Assembly (NCBI RefSeq): GCF_000388065.1 | Contig: NW_009242975.1 | Location: 2,287,665-2,316,015 of the forward strand | DNA length: 28,351 nt | Direction of reading: 5' to 3' | Source of the DNA: Fonticula alba | Taxonomy: Eukaryota > Opisthokonta > Rotosphaerida > Fonticulaceae | In this document: positions 1-10,961 of the stretch, piece by piece | Layout: each line of letters starts with the position of its first letter | Position numbering within the stretch: the first letter of the stretch is position 1 | Translations under genes and position numbers: made by a program | The notes under the pieces: model-generated | What the model was told of the DNA's origin: nothing | Seen by the model: only the letters and a program-made list of their open reading frames with translations | Database searches by the model: none

Positions 1-1925
1 TCTTGGCCGCTTTTATAGGGGGGGGGGGGGAGACGGGCGAGCCGCTCCAGGCGGTGGGAAAAGTCGGTGGGCGAGTGGGTGGGAACAAGAAAGGGGCGAA
101 CATTCCACGAGATCCTGGACAAGCGCGAGGGCGGTCACCGGGGCGTACGTCGGCACGGAAGACCGAGGTGTGTCGACAGGAAAACCGATCGCCGGCACCG
201 GTGAACGGGTAAAGGGGAGAGAATTATAACCAACAGTAGAGGTTATTCGACTGTTCGAGGGAACTGGCCAGCCCCGCGAGAAGACGACCAACAACACCAA
301 GTGGCCCCGGCCAGGGGGGGGGGGAGGGGGACACAAGCACAAAGGCACGCACTCAACGAATAATCAAAAGGATATATCCCCCCACCACTGGCCTCCGCAC
401 GAATCCCCACGCGAATCTCCCACGAACCCCCGCGGCCGACGGGCAGAGGGCAGAGGGCAGCGAAACTGTCTCGCGACTTTTACTCCGCTGATACAGGGGG
501 GAAGGGCGAGGGGCCGAAGGGGGGGGGGGAGGGGGGATACAAGGCGGTCGCCTGGTGGCGAGGTCGCGCGCGGGCGCGGGTGTCGCAGGTACGGCGGGCT
601 GGGTCGCCGGGTGGTGTCCCGGAAGGTGGATTGCGGCCGGACCATAATCCCAGGCGGCGACCGAGTGGTCACACTGTGGCCTCCAGAATGGCTGCTCACC
701 GAAGACATCACACACACACAAACACACACACGAGCAGCTGCGTCGAAGTCTCGGAGCCGGAAACTTGTTCCCCATGCAGCCCCTCTTCTTTGTCGCAGAA
801 GCACGGGGCAGCGAGAGAAAAGGTCTGCGAAGAAAGCACCCGGAGAATGGCCGACGAGCCCTGCACAACAGGGGCAGTCCCCTGGCCAGCGGCTTGAAGA
901 ACACAGTTCACAAGTCGGCGCATGGTTCTTGGGGGCCCGAAGGGGGGGGGCCATGCGGACACGAGGGAGGGGGCTAGAAACATATGAACCGTTCACGATG
1001 CCCGCCACGACTGGCAAGCCCGCTCGGCTCGCGGAGCGGGCTGCTGAGGTGGCCGGAGGGGAGGCTGGCCCCTTGCCCACGCGGAATGCCCCCTGGCCTT
1101 CTCCGCGCCCTGCCCACCGCCGACCGCTTCGGAGCTATGTTCCTCAGACAAAACCTTCCTAGGGAATTTATCGCCAAAGTACGCTACTGGTGGCGGGGTG
1201 CTTACTGGGGGATGGGTAGCCGCCTTTGGGTAAAGTCATCATCGGGGGTCTGGGCGTGATTACTTCTACTCACGAGACAAATGTGGTGCCAACGAAGGGT
1301 CTCTGCATTTGGTTCCCGTCTCGTTGGCTCCTCAGGCAGCATGTTGATGCGTCCGACCGAGGCGGCCCCCGGCGAAAAAGCCCGCGATGCGGCAAGGCTG
1401 ATCCTGGGCAAGGTGCCTACAGCTACAGGTCTCCCTCGAGGCATCTTGAGAGCGTCTTCGGAGATTCCAAACGCCGGGGCAATCCTTGTGTCTCCATCCA
1501 CGCTGGCATGAAGCGATTTTGGCTCGTCGAAGGATAGAGGGATTTTATTCCAGCCATATCATGTTTACACACCAAGCACTCTCCTGGGGGTGGGGGGGAG
1601 ACTCGGCCGGCGCCACATTACATTTTTTCGGACACACAATGAAGCTCCCAAGATAGATAGCAAGGGGAGGATGGATTATTTGCATTACAACAAACGTCGA
1701 TGCTGAAGTCGGCCTTGGGACCGGGGCCCGAGACGAAAGAGGGAGGTCTCCGGCAAAGGAAGTGAACGCCGGCTTCATCGCCGATCTCCTGTCTTTACGG
1801 GTGCGCGGGACGAGGTGTGAACCTTGCATCTGATGGCTGACAACCTGAGGTCAAAAGGCGTAATTGCGTGGCAGCGGACATATGAACGGGATGACTCTAG
1901 AATGGCTGGGTGAAGGAGAATGTGC
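1..1925. other. No supported gene; GC-rich spacer
   Basis: I see no convincing coding region on either strand. Open frames here are short, overlap on both strands and have compositions dictated by G or C runs. The stretch holds an imperfect (CA)n tract near 709-730, G runs near 20-30 and 317-330, and a perfect 9-bp hairpin at 1017-1042. Confidence 0.6.
1017..1042. repeat. Perfect 9-bp inverted repeat with 8-nt loop
   Basis: AGCCCGCTC at 1017-1025 is exactly complementary to GAGCGGGCT at 1034-1042, with an 8-base loop between. It lies in sequence without a recognised gene. It is compatible with a hairpin in RNA or DNA, but no T run follows and no known RNA family is evident. Confidence 0.6.
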
Positions 1926-2092
1926 GAGAGAGAGAGAGAGAGAGGGGGGGAGGGAGAGGGGGAGAGAGGGAGAGAGGGATCGAGGGAGAGAGGAGAGGGA
2001 TCGAGGGAGAGGGGGAGAGAGGGAGAGAGAGGGATCGAGGGAGAGAGGAGAGGGATCGAGGGAGAGAGGAGAGGGAGAGACTGAGAGCTTGA
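1926..2092. repeat. Purine-rich GA tandem repeat with 55-bp higher-order period
   Basis: Almost pure A/G on the plus strand. The marker GGGATCGAGGGA recurs at about 1976, 1997, 2031 and 2052. The spacings of 21, 34 and 21 bases give a 55-bp unit present twice, each containing a 21-bp subrepeat. The left flank is a simple (GA)n followed by G-rich DNA. The open frames across it are composition artefacts. Polypurine DNA of this kind can form triplex structures; that is general knowledge, not seen here. Confidence 0.85.
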
Positions 2093-2601
2093 GAGAGCTG
2101 TCAGGAGCGCGACACATTGGCTCGACCGCATGGCCTGCCAAAGCCCACACATCTCACGGGCAACTCGCCTTGAGAAAGTCTTCAGAACGAGGGGATGAAA
2201 TTAGCGGTGCGAAACTGAAAACGCAACTCAAGTCATTCCCACAGCTAGGGGGCCAGGGGAGAAAGAAAAAGGCAGTGAAAGGACCTGCGAATTGCCGTGG
2301 GGCATGAGCTGAATACCGAAATTTGTTGACCCAAGCTTCGGCACGATCGGCAGGCTGGGACGCAATGCCCAAGTCACAAGGAGGGCCGTCTGCGTGAGGG
2401 TGTGCCCTGAGTGCAGGGCCCAGTCGAGCGAAACTCGCTGGCCCCCTTTCCAATGGCCGTGAATGCGGCTCCCACGCATCCCCCGTTGTTTTGTGTTTTG
2501 AAACGAAAAAAGGACCGGGCCCTCAAGCTCAGGATGAAGCGGCGTCTTCCGAGAGACCATGTCCAACAGTCGGTGACGATCCCATCACCGCCGGACACAA
2601 C

Positions 2602-3111
2602 TCAACCCAGGGCAAGGCACCTCCATCGGAGGAGCTCTTGCAGCCAGGCAGGAAGCCGCGACTCAGCTGCTTTCAAATAAACCCACGCCCCTTGAGAGGA
2701 GCTAATATCCTCAAGAGTGGATATGGTGCGAGGCAGGAGAAGGGCTTGGCTGTAAGGCGCGCATTCAGCCATCTTGGCATCAGGCTGTAGGGGAATGGCG
2801 TGCCTGTGCGAGTCTCTGCGAGTCTGTGCGCCAGTGGAAATAAAGATGGCTGAGGGACCATTGAGCAAGGGTGTAAGGGATTGGGAGGGGAGAAAGCGGA
2901 ACATGCCCGGCGGAGAAGCGTGAGTTACGCCAAGAAATCCACTCAAGGGTGCAATGGTCTCCTGTAAGTCGGAGGGGGGGAAGGAGGAGGGGGCGATCTC
3001 GCCAGCAAGTGTGTGGGCGATTGTGAGAAAGATGAAAGCACATGTGACAACCACCAACAGGGGTCCTCTCTCATGGCTGGACATCACAAGGGTGCAATTG
3101 GATCCAGCCAT
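2602..3111 (-). CDS. Doubtful ORF with signal-peptide-like N-terminus (169 aa)
   Basis: Not recognised. From the Met at 3111, or better a second Met at residue 10, the ORF shows a short polar region containing HERG. A 19-residue hydrophobic stretch (about residues 18-36) follows, ending near ALAG-type small residues as a signal peptide or membrane anchor would. The rest is Ser/Leu/Pro-rich without a domain or cysteine pattern. Codon use lacks the strong C/G third-position bias of the secreted gene at 5037-5816. An overlapping plus-strand ORF of about the same length covers part of it, so chance is a fair explanation. No TATA box was found upstream. Confidence 0.17.
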   Translation of the reverse strand: MAGSNCTLVMSSHERGPLLVVVTCAFIFLTIAHTLAGEIAPSSFPPSDLQETIAPLSGFLGVTHASPPGMFRFLPSQSLTPLLNGPSAIFISTGAQTRRDSHRHAIPLQPDAKMAECAPYSQALLLPRTISTLEDISSSQGAWVYLKAAESRLPAWLQELLRWRCLALG

Positions 3112-4198
3112 GCTTTTTCCTTTCCTTTCTCCAGGACGCTGGGGGTGTTTACCCTGTGCCGTGATTTTTGACGTTTTCGCCCCGCAAATCCCACAGTCTA
3201 AGGGGGGTACTTACCCATCATATAGAATGGGAGATTTCCAAAGAGGGCGATACAGGGCAAAACAAGGGAGAATAGACAGCAACAGGAAAGGAGGGAGCGG
3301 GAGAGAAGAGGAGGAAAAGGAAAGAGAGGAACATCGGAGGCAGAACGCCTCTTCCCAGTTACCCACCAGCGTGTCTCTCGGGAAAGTCCAGCCTGGTGGG
3401 ATTTGGAATACAGGCAGCGGAGAAGTTCCACACGCATGTCAGACTGAACGGGAGAATGGCGATACATGAACCAAGAAAACCAACGTAGCTGACCAGCCAT
3501 GTGGCACTTTGGTGAGCTTGGTGCCTTTGTGCTGGGGATGGGGGGAGGGATCTGTCAGGGAACATGGTGCATCCGAGCATGCTCGAAGTGGTGCCGCAAG
3601 CTGTGTCCCTCTCCGGGTGAAGACCGAGCTGGGGTCGGTGATACGAAGCAACATGCAAACCGTTTGACAAGAAGATGGCCGGTCCGAGCTCTTCTCCCGC
3701 CATGCCCTGCTCATCTTCCTCTCGTGCAGGCAGGCTCCTCCTGCTCGTGTTCAGCAAGACTGTGGCCAGGTCGTCATCGGCAAGGGACATTGGCAATGAA
3801 GGCGCCTGGCGGCTGGTACAGATCCTGCTCCTGGCACTCTTTGGGGAAGTGCACCTTTTCGGTCACAGCTGTGGCTAGCTCAGCCAGCTGGCAGGGGAGA
3901 TCCTACAATTGGTGGCGGTTGGCTCGGAGTCCTCAGCTTGGCAAAGTCCCGACGGATCGAGAGGAAAGACCACGCAGGCTTCCAAGGCAATGGTGGGCCC
4001 AGCCGGCTTGGAGTCGAGCCTTTGTTGGCTGTCGAGACGGAAGAACCAAGATGGCCGCAACCGGTGTTGATCCTGCAGTTGACCGGAGACCTTGCACCAA
4101 TGACATGATCAAAAGTCACTGGTCCGAGCATCTGTAAGAAGTGTGTCGGTAGATTGGTCAGTGTGTAGGAGGTATTCAAGGGAGCTATGGCACTGGCG

Positions 4199-4202
<4 letters not shown>

Positions 4203-4245
<43 letters not shown>

Positions 4246-4254
4246 GGGGGGGGG
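4203..4254. repeat. (GA)n microsatellite joined to a 20-G run
   Basis: About 16 GA dinucleotides run straight into G20 (4235-4254). The same GA-then-G arrangement occurs at 9257-9284 and, in reversed order, inside an intron of the RhoGAP gene. On the opposite strand this is a C/CT pyrimidine tract. Confidence 0.95.
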
Positions 4255-5036
4255 AGAGGGAGGGAGAAACAAGAACCATGTACCCAGGGAGGTATGAAAA
4301 GGATAGGATGAAGGGGATGCAAGTTCACACGAAATGCCGAACAAGTGGCATGCCTGCCGGCGCCAGGAAAACGCGGCAAAAGCCTGGACTAGGTAGGGCT
4401 CTCCTGGTAACTGGAGGAGGAGAACTCAAAAGGGCGAAGCAGAGGAAGAAACATCAGGATTTTCAGCCGGACGGTGATTCGGCGAAAGGAGACAGCAATA
4501 GAGGGCAATAAACGCATGATCCTCTCCGGTTAGCGGAATCTCGCGGCAGAAGGGACCCAGGGGGGAGTGTATCATGGCCTGTGGGTTGGTGGGGGGGAGG
4601 GGGTCTTTGACCCCTATTCTCTCTCCTCCACCCTACAGCATGCAATATCTAGACACAGGGACACTCGGTGAGCACATGAGCATCGGACGACGGACAGGCA
4701 CACCGCACAGACAGCAGAGTCCCTCCCCTTAAGTGGAGGAGTAAGGCCACATTTGTCAATCGGGAGAGAAGACATATGAGATGACAATATTCTGGGGTGT
4801 ATTGGATCACCGCGGGGCAACATGGGAGGGGGTGCGACAGCGCTCAGGTATGAAAACGGAGAAGCAAGGAGGAGCAACAAGGAGGAAGATGTCCCCCCCC
4901 CTCTCAAATGCACAGGAGCCATGATTCCCCTCGCACAAAATCATCCCTTCGTCACTCGGAAAGGGGCAGGAGAGGGAAGATTCTTCAGCCCTTTAGAGGG
5001 AGGGAAAAGGGAAGGAGAGAGAGTGGGCGAGCGCGC

Positions 5037-5816
5037 TTAGGCGGAGGAGGAGCCAGAGCCAGTCTGCTTGGGCTTCTCGATGGGCTTGAAGTCGGTGGTC
5101 TTCTCGCTGTAGTCGTAGGCGTGAGCAGGGACCTTGCAGTCGAACTTGGTGAAGGTCTTGTAGCCAACGGTGTCCTCCGGGCAGAAGACCGAGAAGGAGA
5201 AGGTGTTGTTGAGGAGAGCGCAAACGGAGTGAGGAGAGGCGTAGCGGTCCATGCCACACTCGTGGGCGTCCTCCATGGCGGCGATGCACTTCTTGTTGTT
5301 GCACAGGGAGTCGAGAGAGACACCGGCGAAGCCGCCGGAGATGCAGCTCTTCTCGAACTTAGCCTTGATCTTATCGGCGGACATGTTGTCGCAACCCTTC
5401 TTGGGGAAGCTCTTGTTGCCGGCGAAGGTCTGGTAGCGAGTGGGGCAAGTGAAGTAGGAGAGGTCGGCCTTGGCAGCAGAAGACTCGGGCTCGTGCTTCT
5501 TGCACCAGTCACGGTGGCTGATGACGATCTCCGAGCAGTCCTCGAAGGCCTTGGAGGTGTCGACCGGCTTGCCGTCGAACTTGTTGGCAGTGGTGACCAC
5601 GCAGTTGGCGTAGGTCACGGCGGCGGAGATGGAGGAGCTGTTGCAACGGGAAGACTCGTTGCGGATGGCGTAGGCGAAGTCGCGCAGCGAGCTCTCGCAC
5701 GGGTTGGTGGCGGAGTTGACCAGAGTGCCGGCATCATCGGAGGCGAGCTCGATGGGGGCGCCAGAGGCGACGGCCAGGATGGCGAAGAAGGCAAGGAGGA
5801 AGGCGGCCTTGATCAT
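5037..5816 (-). CDS. Secreted cysteine-rich protein (259 aa), function unknown
   Basis: Uninterrupted ORF, ATG at 5816-5814 with A at -3, stop TAA at 5039-5037. Residues 1-17 form a clear signal peptide: MIK, a hydrophobic core AAFLLAFFAILAVA, then a likely cut after the AVA at 15-17. The mature part has 14 cysteines spread from residue 40 to the last quarter, an even number suited to seven disulfides. It also has five N-glycosylation sequons (NES, NSS, NKS, NMS, NNT). The tail is Lys/Pro then Gly/Ser-rich, with no hydrophobic GPI or membrane segment, so release outside the cell or into a vacuole is inferred. Codons strongly prefer C or G in third position, suggesting high expression. A TATA box lies about 100 bp upstream. 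I recognise no family; a wall, adhesion or digestive role would be speculation. Confidence 0.87.
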   Translation of the reverse strand: MIKAAFLLAFFAILAVASGAPIELASDDAGTLVNSATNPCESSLRDFAYAIRNESSRCNSSSISAAVTYANCVVTTANKFDGKPVDTSKAFEDCSEIVISHRDWCKKHEPESSAAKADLSYFTCPTRYQTFAGNKSFPKKGCDNMSADKIKAKFEKSCISGGFAGVSLDSLCNNKKCIAAMEDAHECGMDRYASPHSVCALLNNTFSFSVFCPEDTVGYKTFTKFDCKVPAHAYDYSEKTTDFKPIEKPKQTGSGSSSA

Positions 5817-5915
5817 TGTGGAAAAGGGAGATTCTGTGAGGAAAGGAGGGAGGGAACAACGTCAGGAGATGTTGCACTGACCGGCACCTGGTGTTTCGGT
5901 GGCCACCGGGGAGGC

Positions 5916-5922
5916 ATTTATA
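5916..5922 (-). promoter_or_regulatory. TATA box of the secreted cysteine-rich gene
   Basis: On the minus strand the sequence is TATAAAT, 100 bp upstream of the ATG. It is flanked by short complementary arms (GGCAT on one side, ATGCC on the other). Transcription would start around 5885-5892, giving a leader of about 70-75 bases that is pyrimidine-rich near the start codon. Position and consensus are seen; function is inferred. Confidence 0.7.
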
Positions 5923-5995
5923 GAGATGCCGGGGTGCTGGGAGACTGACGGATTGTTGGCCCCGCGCGACCTCTCCCTCGCTCCTCGCCGCGCGC

Positions 5996-6112
5996 GTGCA
6001 CACACCCACGCACCCACCCACACACGCACACAGACACGCACACAGACACTCACACAGACACTCACACAGACACTCACACAGACACGCACGCAGAGGCACG
6101 CACGCGCGCGCG
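5996..6112. repeat. CA-rich minisatellite with 12-bp unit
   Basis: CA-rich tract in which ACACAGACACTC-like 12-mers repeat about four to five times, degrading at the right edge into CACG and CGCG dinucleotides. It lies about 80 bp upstream of the TATA box at 5916-5922, so length variation could alter that promoter; this is inference. Confidence 0.9.
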
Positions 6113-6783
6113 CATATTATCACCCAAACGAGCGCCCCCCCCCTCCCCCCGGTCGGCTGGGCCCCATACACGACTTCGGGCAGCGAATGTGCGCTCAAAA
6201 TCCAAGGCCCGGGCCTCTCTCCAGGAGGCAAGAGGCTAAGGGGCGAGAAAGAACCGCCTGGGGAAACTCGGCCGCAGTAGTGGCGGCTGGAGACCGAGCA
6301 AGCGCATCTCCCTGAACATTCCTCCCTCTCTCGGAGGGCGGCCCTGAGCTTGAAAATTGCCGGACCCAGTCCGGGAACACCGTCCGGGGATGAGCTCGCC
6401 AGAGTGCCCGCGAGGGCGAGGCAAGAGGCGGGAAAAAATGGCTGGAACGTGGGGGGGCCGCACTTTGGGGAAACGGGCCGGGTATTTGCAAGGGAATGGC
6501 GGGTCTGTCGGCAGTGCGCCACATTTTGGTCGGGGCCGCGACCCGGGCCGGTGGACCGGCTACTGCCCTTCCGGGAACATGGGCGCCCGGTCCTGGCCCT
6601 CTGGCCCATCCCCTCCTTTCCCTCCCGGTGGGGCAGGAAAAGCGGGGTAGGGGGCGGATACTAGTTTGTTTGCCTGGCCGTCTGTCCAGACCGGCCGGGG
6701 CCCTGCCCGCCCCTAGGTCCTGGACCGCCGCGTGGAGAGCCCGTTGTCGATGTGGTCCCCAACGGCGGGCCGGAGTGTGTACC

Positions 6784-6809
6784 GGGGGGGGGGGGGGGGG
6801 GGGGGGGGG
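6784..6809. repeat. Homopolymer G26
   Basis: Twenty-six consecutive G followed directly by a short (CA)n. Among the longest of the many G or C runs in the window. Exact length is likely uncertain because sequencing and assembly handle such runs badly. Confidence 0.85.
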
Positions 6810-7486
6810 CACACACACGCCATTCGGGCTTTCTTGGTGTCGCTTCGGCTCGGCGCGCGCATTTTCTTTTGGCCCCGCATCTCCCTCCCTTTCCGCCATG
6901 CTAACGGCCGGGGGGGGACAGTGAGGAGAATACCGCACCCGGGTGAAGGCACCTCCCTGTTCGTCCATGCGACTGGTCCGCAACTCGCGCCACCCCTCAT
7001 GGGCACAAGGGCAGGATCGGGGAGCGGGCCGAATTGGAATGGTCCAGCCCCCGAGGGGCACGCGACCCTGGCCCCGGGGAAAAGTGTCCTCTCCCCTCCC
7101 ACGTTGTGGACCCCTTGCATCGGGGAAGGCCGTTCCAGGAACCGCGGGAAGGCCGGCAGACGAACTTCGAGACTCGGGCCGGTGCACTAGACCAGCGCCA
7201 TGGACGGCCTAGCTGCGCGGGGCCTGGGAACACAATGTCAACTGCTCCCCCTCCTGGGGGAGCGAAATCTCCATCCCAGACGCAAGTATTCTTGAGATGA
7301 ACCTTGGGCTCCTGCCCCCCCCCCCCCGTCAACGAGCAAGCGTGGATGGAAATCCTCGGGCGAGGGCGGGGGAGCAACATGACGACACGAGGAATCTGCA
7401 ACAATGCAGGTGCCATTCTCAGCCGGACATAGTCTGTTGGCTGCTTCAGGCATCCCCGGCTCGGACGGCCAGGGCTGGCCGGAAAG

Positions 7487-7504
7487 GCCGGCCCCGGGGC
7501 CGGC
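7487..7504. repeat. 18-bp perfect GC palindrome
   Basis: GCCGGCCCCGGGGCCGGC reads identically on both strands. It sits in non-coding GC-rich DNA beside other GGCC-rich half palindromes. No function assigned; such palindromes arise fairly easily at this base composition. Confidence 0.7.
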
Positions 7505-9256
7505 TGGCGCTTCCATGGAGCAGGCACAAGCCCCTGGGAGAAGGTCCACTCCAGGGGACATCCCCGGGAGAACCCCACACCCGCGGAATATCCGATCATG
7601 CTTGAACTCCAACTTGGGGCATGCCCCGAGGAGGAAAGGGAGGGAACCGGCGAGGACAGGGATCCGGGATCACGGCCACGAACGGAGCGACGAGAACACC
7701 ACGGCACACACCCACACCTACAAACATCCCTCGGCGGAAGGCGGGGCACAACCGGCGCCTGGGACCCGCCGGGCCGGCCCCTCTCCCGTACTTTGGGCCA
7801 TAATGAGTACTCCTAAAGCCGAAGGACAGGGTCCGACCATGCCACGCTTGCCGGCCGGCCGGCCGGCCAGCCGGCTGGGGCCTACATGCCCTCCCACCAA
7901 GCGCAGACCCTGATGGTCGCCGGCCTGGAGGACATCCGAAAAAGAGGAGACGGGAACGCCCCCCATGCTCCACAGGAGCAAAGCCCATCACATCGGGCAG
8001 CCAGGAGGGCCAAGCCCAAACGCGAACTAGCCTCCGGCAGGAGCCGGAAACGCCTTTCTCAACACGCGTTCAAGAATGAGCCCCGCTGGGGCATGGGTCG
8101 CCAGGGGGTGGAGGGGTCATGAAACAGATCGAAACAACGCAACCGGGCGGCAACAGGCACCCTTTCAACGATGATCAGGCTCAGGGTCCTCGGGCTCCTG
8201 AGCCCGCTGCTGGGGCCATGCGAGCACAGCCGAGCGCAGAAGAATGTCAACCGCTGGTAAACGACAGAGGCAAGTAGCCGAGAAGTGAACATGGCGCATC
8301 GCCCTCCTGACAAGGTGCACAGGGAGGAGACACTAAGATACTCACAGGGGCCATTCTCCCCAGACACATTCCGTCGTCGCTCCCTATGCTACCGCGGCCT
8401 CGCCCTGGGAGATGTGGAGGACGGAAAAAAACGACCGTGGTCCTCTTCGGGAAGTAGCCGGGAGAACTCGAAAACTGTTGCCCCCGGCCACGCGGACCGT
8501 CGGAACACACAGCCAGAAGTGTCATCATGGACCTCCCTCAGGCAGCAGGCCTACCCTCCCCATGCCTGGCCTGGCAGGCCTCGGGTCTTCGGTCCTGGCC
8601 GGGGGTGGGGGACAGAATGAGGCGGTGAATGTTGTCCCATCCTCCGCTGAGCTTGGTTGTTCCTTCCCTCGGCTTTGGCTGTTCCCGAGACGCCGAGGCA
8701 CCTGCGGGCGCCCGGGGCTAGTAAGACCAGGCAAAGACGGCCTACAAGCCCATCGAGAGGGGGGAGCTGGCTCTGGGCTCCTCTGACTCGCCCCTCCATG
8801 AGGATCCGACCCGGCCAGTGTGCATCAGGGCACGGGCCGAAAAGGCCCCCTCCCCCCTCGTGGTCCCAGAAAATGCCGAGCGAACCCGCCCGGTCTTCGG
8901 GAGGCTGGAGAATGCGTCCAGCTTCGCCACTTCGGCCAGGGGCTCGGCCTTGGTATGCTCTTAGGGTCATGTACAGGGGATTGTGAAAGTTCAGGGACGG
9001 GATATCGCCGGAAAATAAGGCGGGATGTTCGTCCTCACAGTTGTATCATGGGGCCAATAGCAGGAGGACCGCGTCGTATGATCAAAGGGCGAGTATGTCA
9101 CGTTCGGCCGCCCGATCCCAGGCCGACAAATCTCCCCCTTCCCAGTCCACCTCACTTCAACGTGCCGTTCTCCGATCGGCATAAAAGCACAGCAGAGTCC
9201 ATATCGGAAGCACCATCATCGACAAGCTTGGCTTACATACATACACAAAGATATGG

Positions 9257-9257
9257 G

Positions 9258-9284
<27 letters not shown>
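9257..9284. repeat. (GA)n followed by G11
   Basis: GA dinucleotides pass into a G run about 75 bp past the stop codon of the minus-strand RhoGAP gene, so on the transcribed sense strand this is a C/CT pyrimidine tract, possibly in the 3' UTR. A 15-base near-palindrome (GCCTCTT/AAGAGGC) follows at 9294-9308. Confidence 0.9.
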
Positions 9285-9288
<4 letters not shown>

Positions 9289-9358
9289 TATATGCCTCTT
9301 GAAGAGGCGAGGGCCGGGGGAAGATGCGGAAAAGCCGTGAACAGGGGGTGGTGCACGC

Positions 9359-10901
9359 TCAGGAGTGGATCTTCGCGCGCTTGGACAGGAGCGCAAAGAC
9401 GAAGTTGGCAATTTGCTGCGACAGACGCAGCGACTCGAGTGGCGGCAATGCCGAGCTGCCCGTTGTGAAGTAAAGATTTGGCCCGATGATGTTTGCCAGC
9501 GCCTTGAGACTCATGCCGTTGACCGAGCTGAAGAGTGCCACTTGGCAAATGAGATCCAGGAGCCAGAAGACGATCGACCGAGCCGGGTTCGGCACCCGAG
9601 TGCAAAGGGCCTCGTAGCAGGCAGCCTCATCGGTGGATGCAAGTGCCTCAGCTGGCAGGTCGGACAAGATGCATGCCGGGAGCTCGCGGAACCAAATCTT
9701 GATCAGATTGGCCACCGCATATACATCTTCCACCTGGATCCCCTGGGGGTCGCCCTTGTGGCGATTGATTTGCGACCGAAGGAGGGTGGCTGCGGGATGC
9801 GTAGGTGAGTATGCGAACCGGGCGGGGGGGGGGGGGGGGAAGCTCATGTCCAGGGTGAGGGGGGGGAGAGAGAGAGAGAGAGAGAGAGAGGAACGCACTC
9901 GTGTCACCATCCTCATTTGAGAGGCGGAAGATCCCGGGCGCTGAGTAGCCATTGTGCTGCGTCAGCAGGGTCTTGAGAGTGACCAGTACTGGCGGGACTT
10001 CGAAGATGTGCTCGGCAAAGATCTGATCCGGGATCAGCTCAATCGTGGAGATCGCCATGCCGAACATGGAAGGCTCACTTTGGATGTTCAGACAGAAGAG
10101 ATGATGCGGCCCGCCTGCTCGGTGTCACAGCCGGGTGGGAGGTGGAGGTCAGTGTCAAGGAGGGACCACGATCGGCCGACTGGACATGCGGGGAGTGATG
10201 GCTCGTGATGATGTACCCTCGACCTCCATGATGATGATGTCCTGGATGTGGACCGTGGTTTTGCAGGTGAGCTTAAAGATGATCTCTTCGCGCGGGCCGC
10301 GTCCGGAGGACTTGACTCGTCCCGACAGGGGGGTCACCTCCAAGTCGTAGCGAATATCCCGCGGAGGGAGGTTGAACTTAAACTTGACCTTGCCCACTGG
10401 ATGGACAGGCGGGAGGGAGGGTCAGAGAGGCGGAGGGGAGGGGAGGGGGGGGGGGCTTGACAAAGAAACAGACCCGGAGGCAAGGCGTACTCTTGTTGTG
10501 GATGAAGATCTTCTCCACAATGGCCTGGCCAATGGGGGCCGTGATGCCGTTGAAGTTGATGTAGTAGTTGCTGACTTCGGCGAGCGGTGGACCGGAGTTA
10601 CGATTGACGATGTCACTGAGGACCGAATTCCGGGTTCGGAGGATGGGATTCTCTGGGGGACAGGGCAACGAGGGGGGATGGGAGTCAGCGAGCGGGAGGG
10701 GGGGGGGGGAGGAGTATCCGAGCGGCCCTTGGGCTTCGAGGAATACGCACTGGCGTCACTGAGGACCTTCGACTGCATGGCATTGTAGGAGGTTGGTGAC
10801 AACTGATAGATGTAGCTGTACAGGAGTTGTTGCTCCTTCGGTCCGATGACACCCTTGGTGGCGCTGGGAGTGTGGGGAGGGTCGTGAGTTTATGGAATGC
10901 T

Positions 10902-10961
<60 letters not shown>

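Larger units (their letters stand above)
2093..5036. other. Spacer with no secure gene; possible weak coding on the minus strand
   Basis: No family was recognised. Several minus-strand frames between about 2602 and 4140 read somewhat like protein (an ORF with a hydrophobic N-terminus at 2602-3111, and pieces near 3360-3500 and 3680-4060). They are broken by stops, and no set of GTRCG...CAG introns joins them into one model. A (GA)n/G20 tract sits at 4203-4254. A decayed or very weakly biased gene is possible but unproven. Confidence 0.4.
6113..9256. other. Very GC-rich spacer, no supported gene
   Basis: Long open frames exist on both strands (one over 300 codons on the minus strand), but they overlap each other and owe their length to GC-rich, stop-poor composition. 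None shows a motif or a credible start. Visible structures are G26 at 6784-6809, a perfect 18-bp palindrome at 7487-7504, a CCGG-repeat block near 7851-7867 and a 7-bp hairpin near 8194-8209. Confidence 0.6.

Noticed and set aside
3205-3214. GTAAGT donor on the minus strand near 3209
   Set aside because: No compatible acceptor restores a frame, and donors proven by protein continuity in this window are GTRCG, not GTAAG.
5817-5880. Acceptor-like CCTCACAG just upstream of the secreted protein ATG
   Set aside because: The only possible donor (GTGCAA) would give an intron of under 50 nt, much shorter than all others, and leave almost no first exon after the TATA-predicted start.
4908-5948. 346-codon plus-strand frame over the secreted protein gene
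   Set aside because: Mirror of a strongly codon-biased gene; no start context, promoter or motif, while the minus strand has signal peptide and TATA box.
6195-7187. 330-codon minus-strand frame in the GC-rich spacer
   Set aside because: Contains the translation of a G26/C26 run and is Pro/Arg/Gly-rich throughout; overlapped by plus-strand frames of equal quality.
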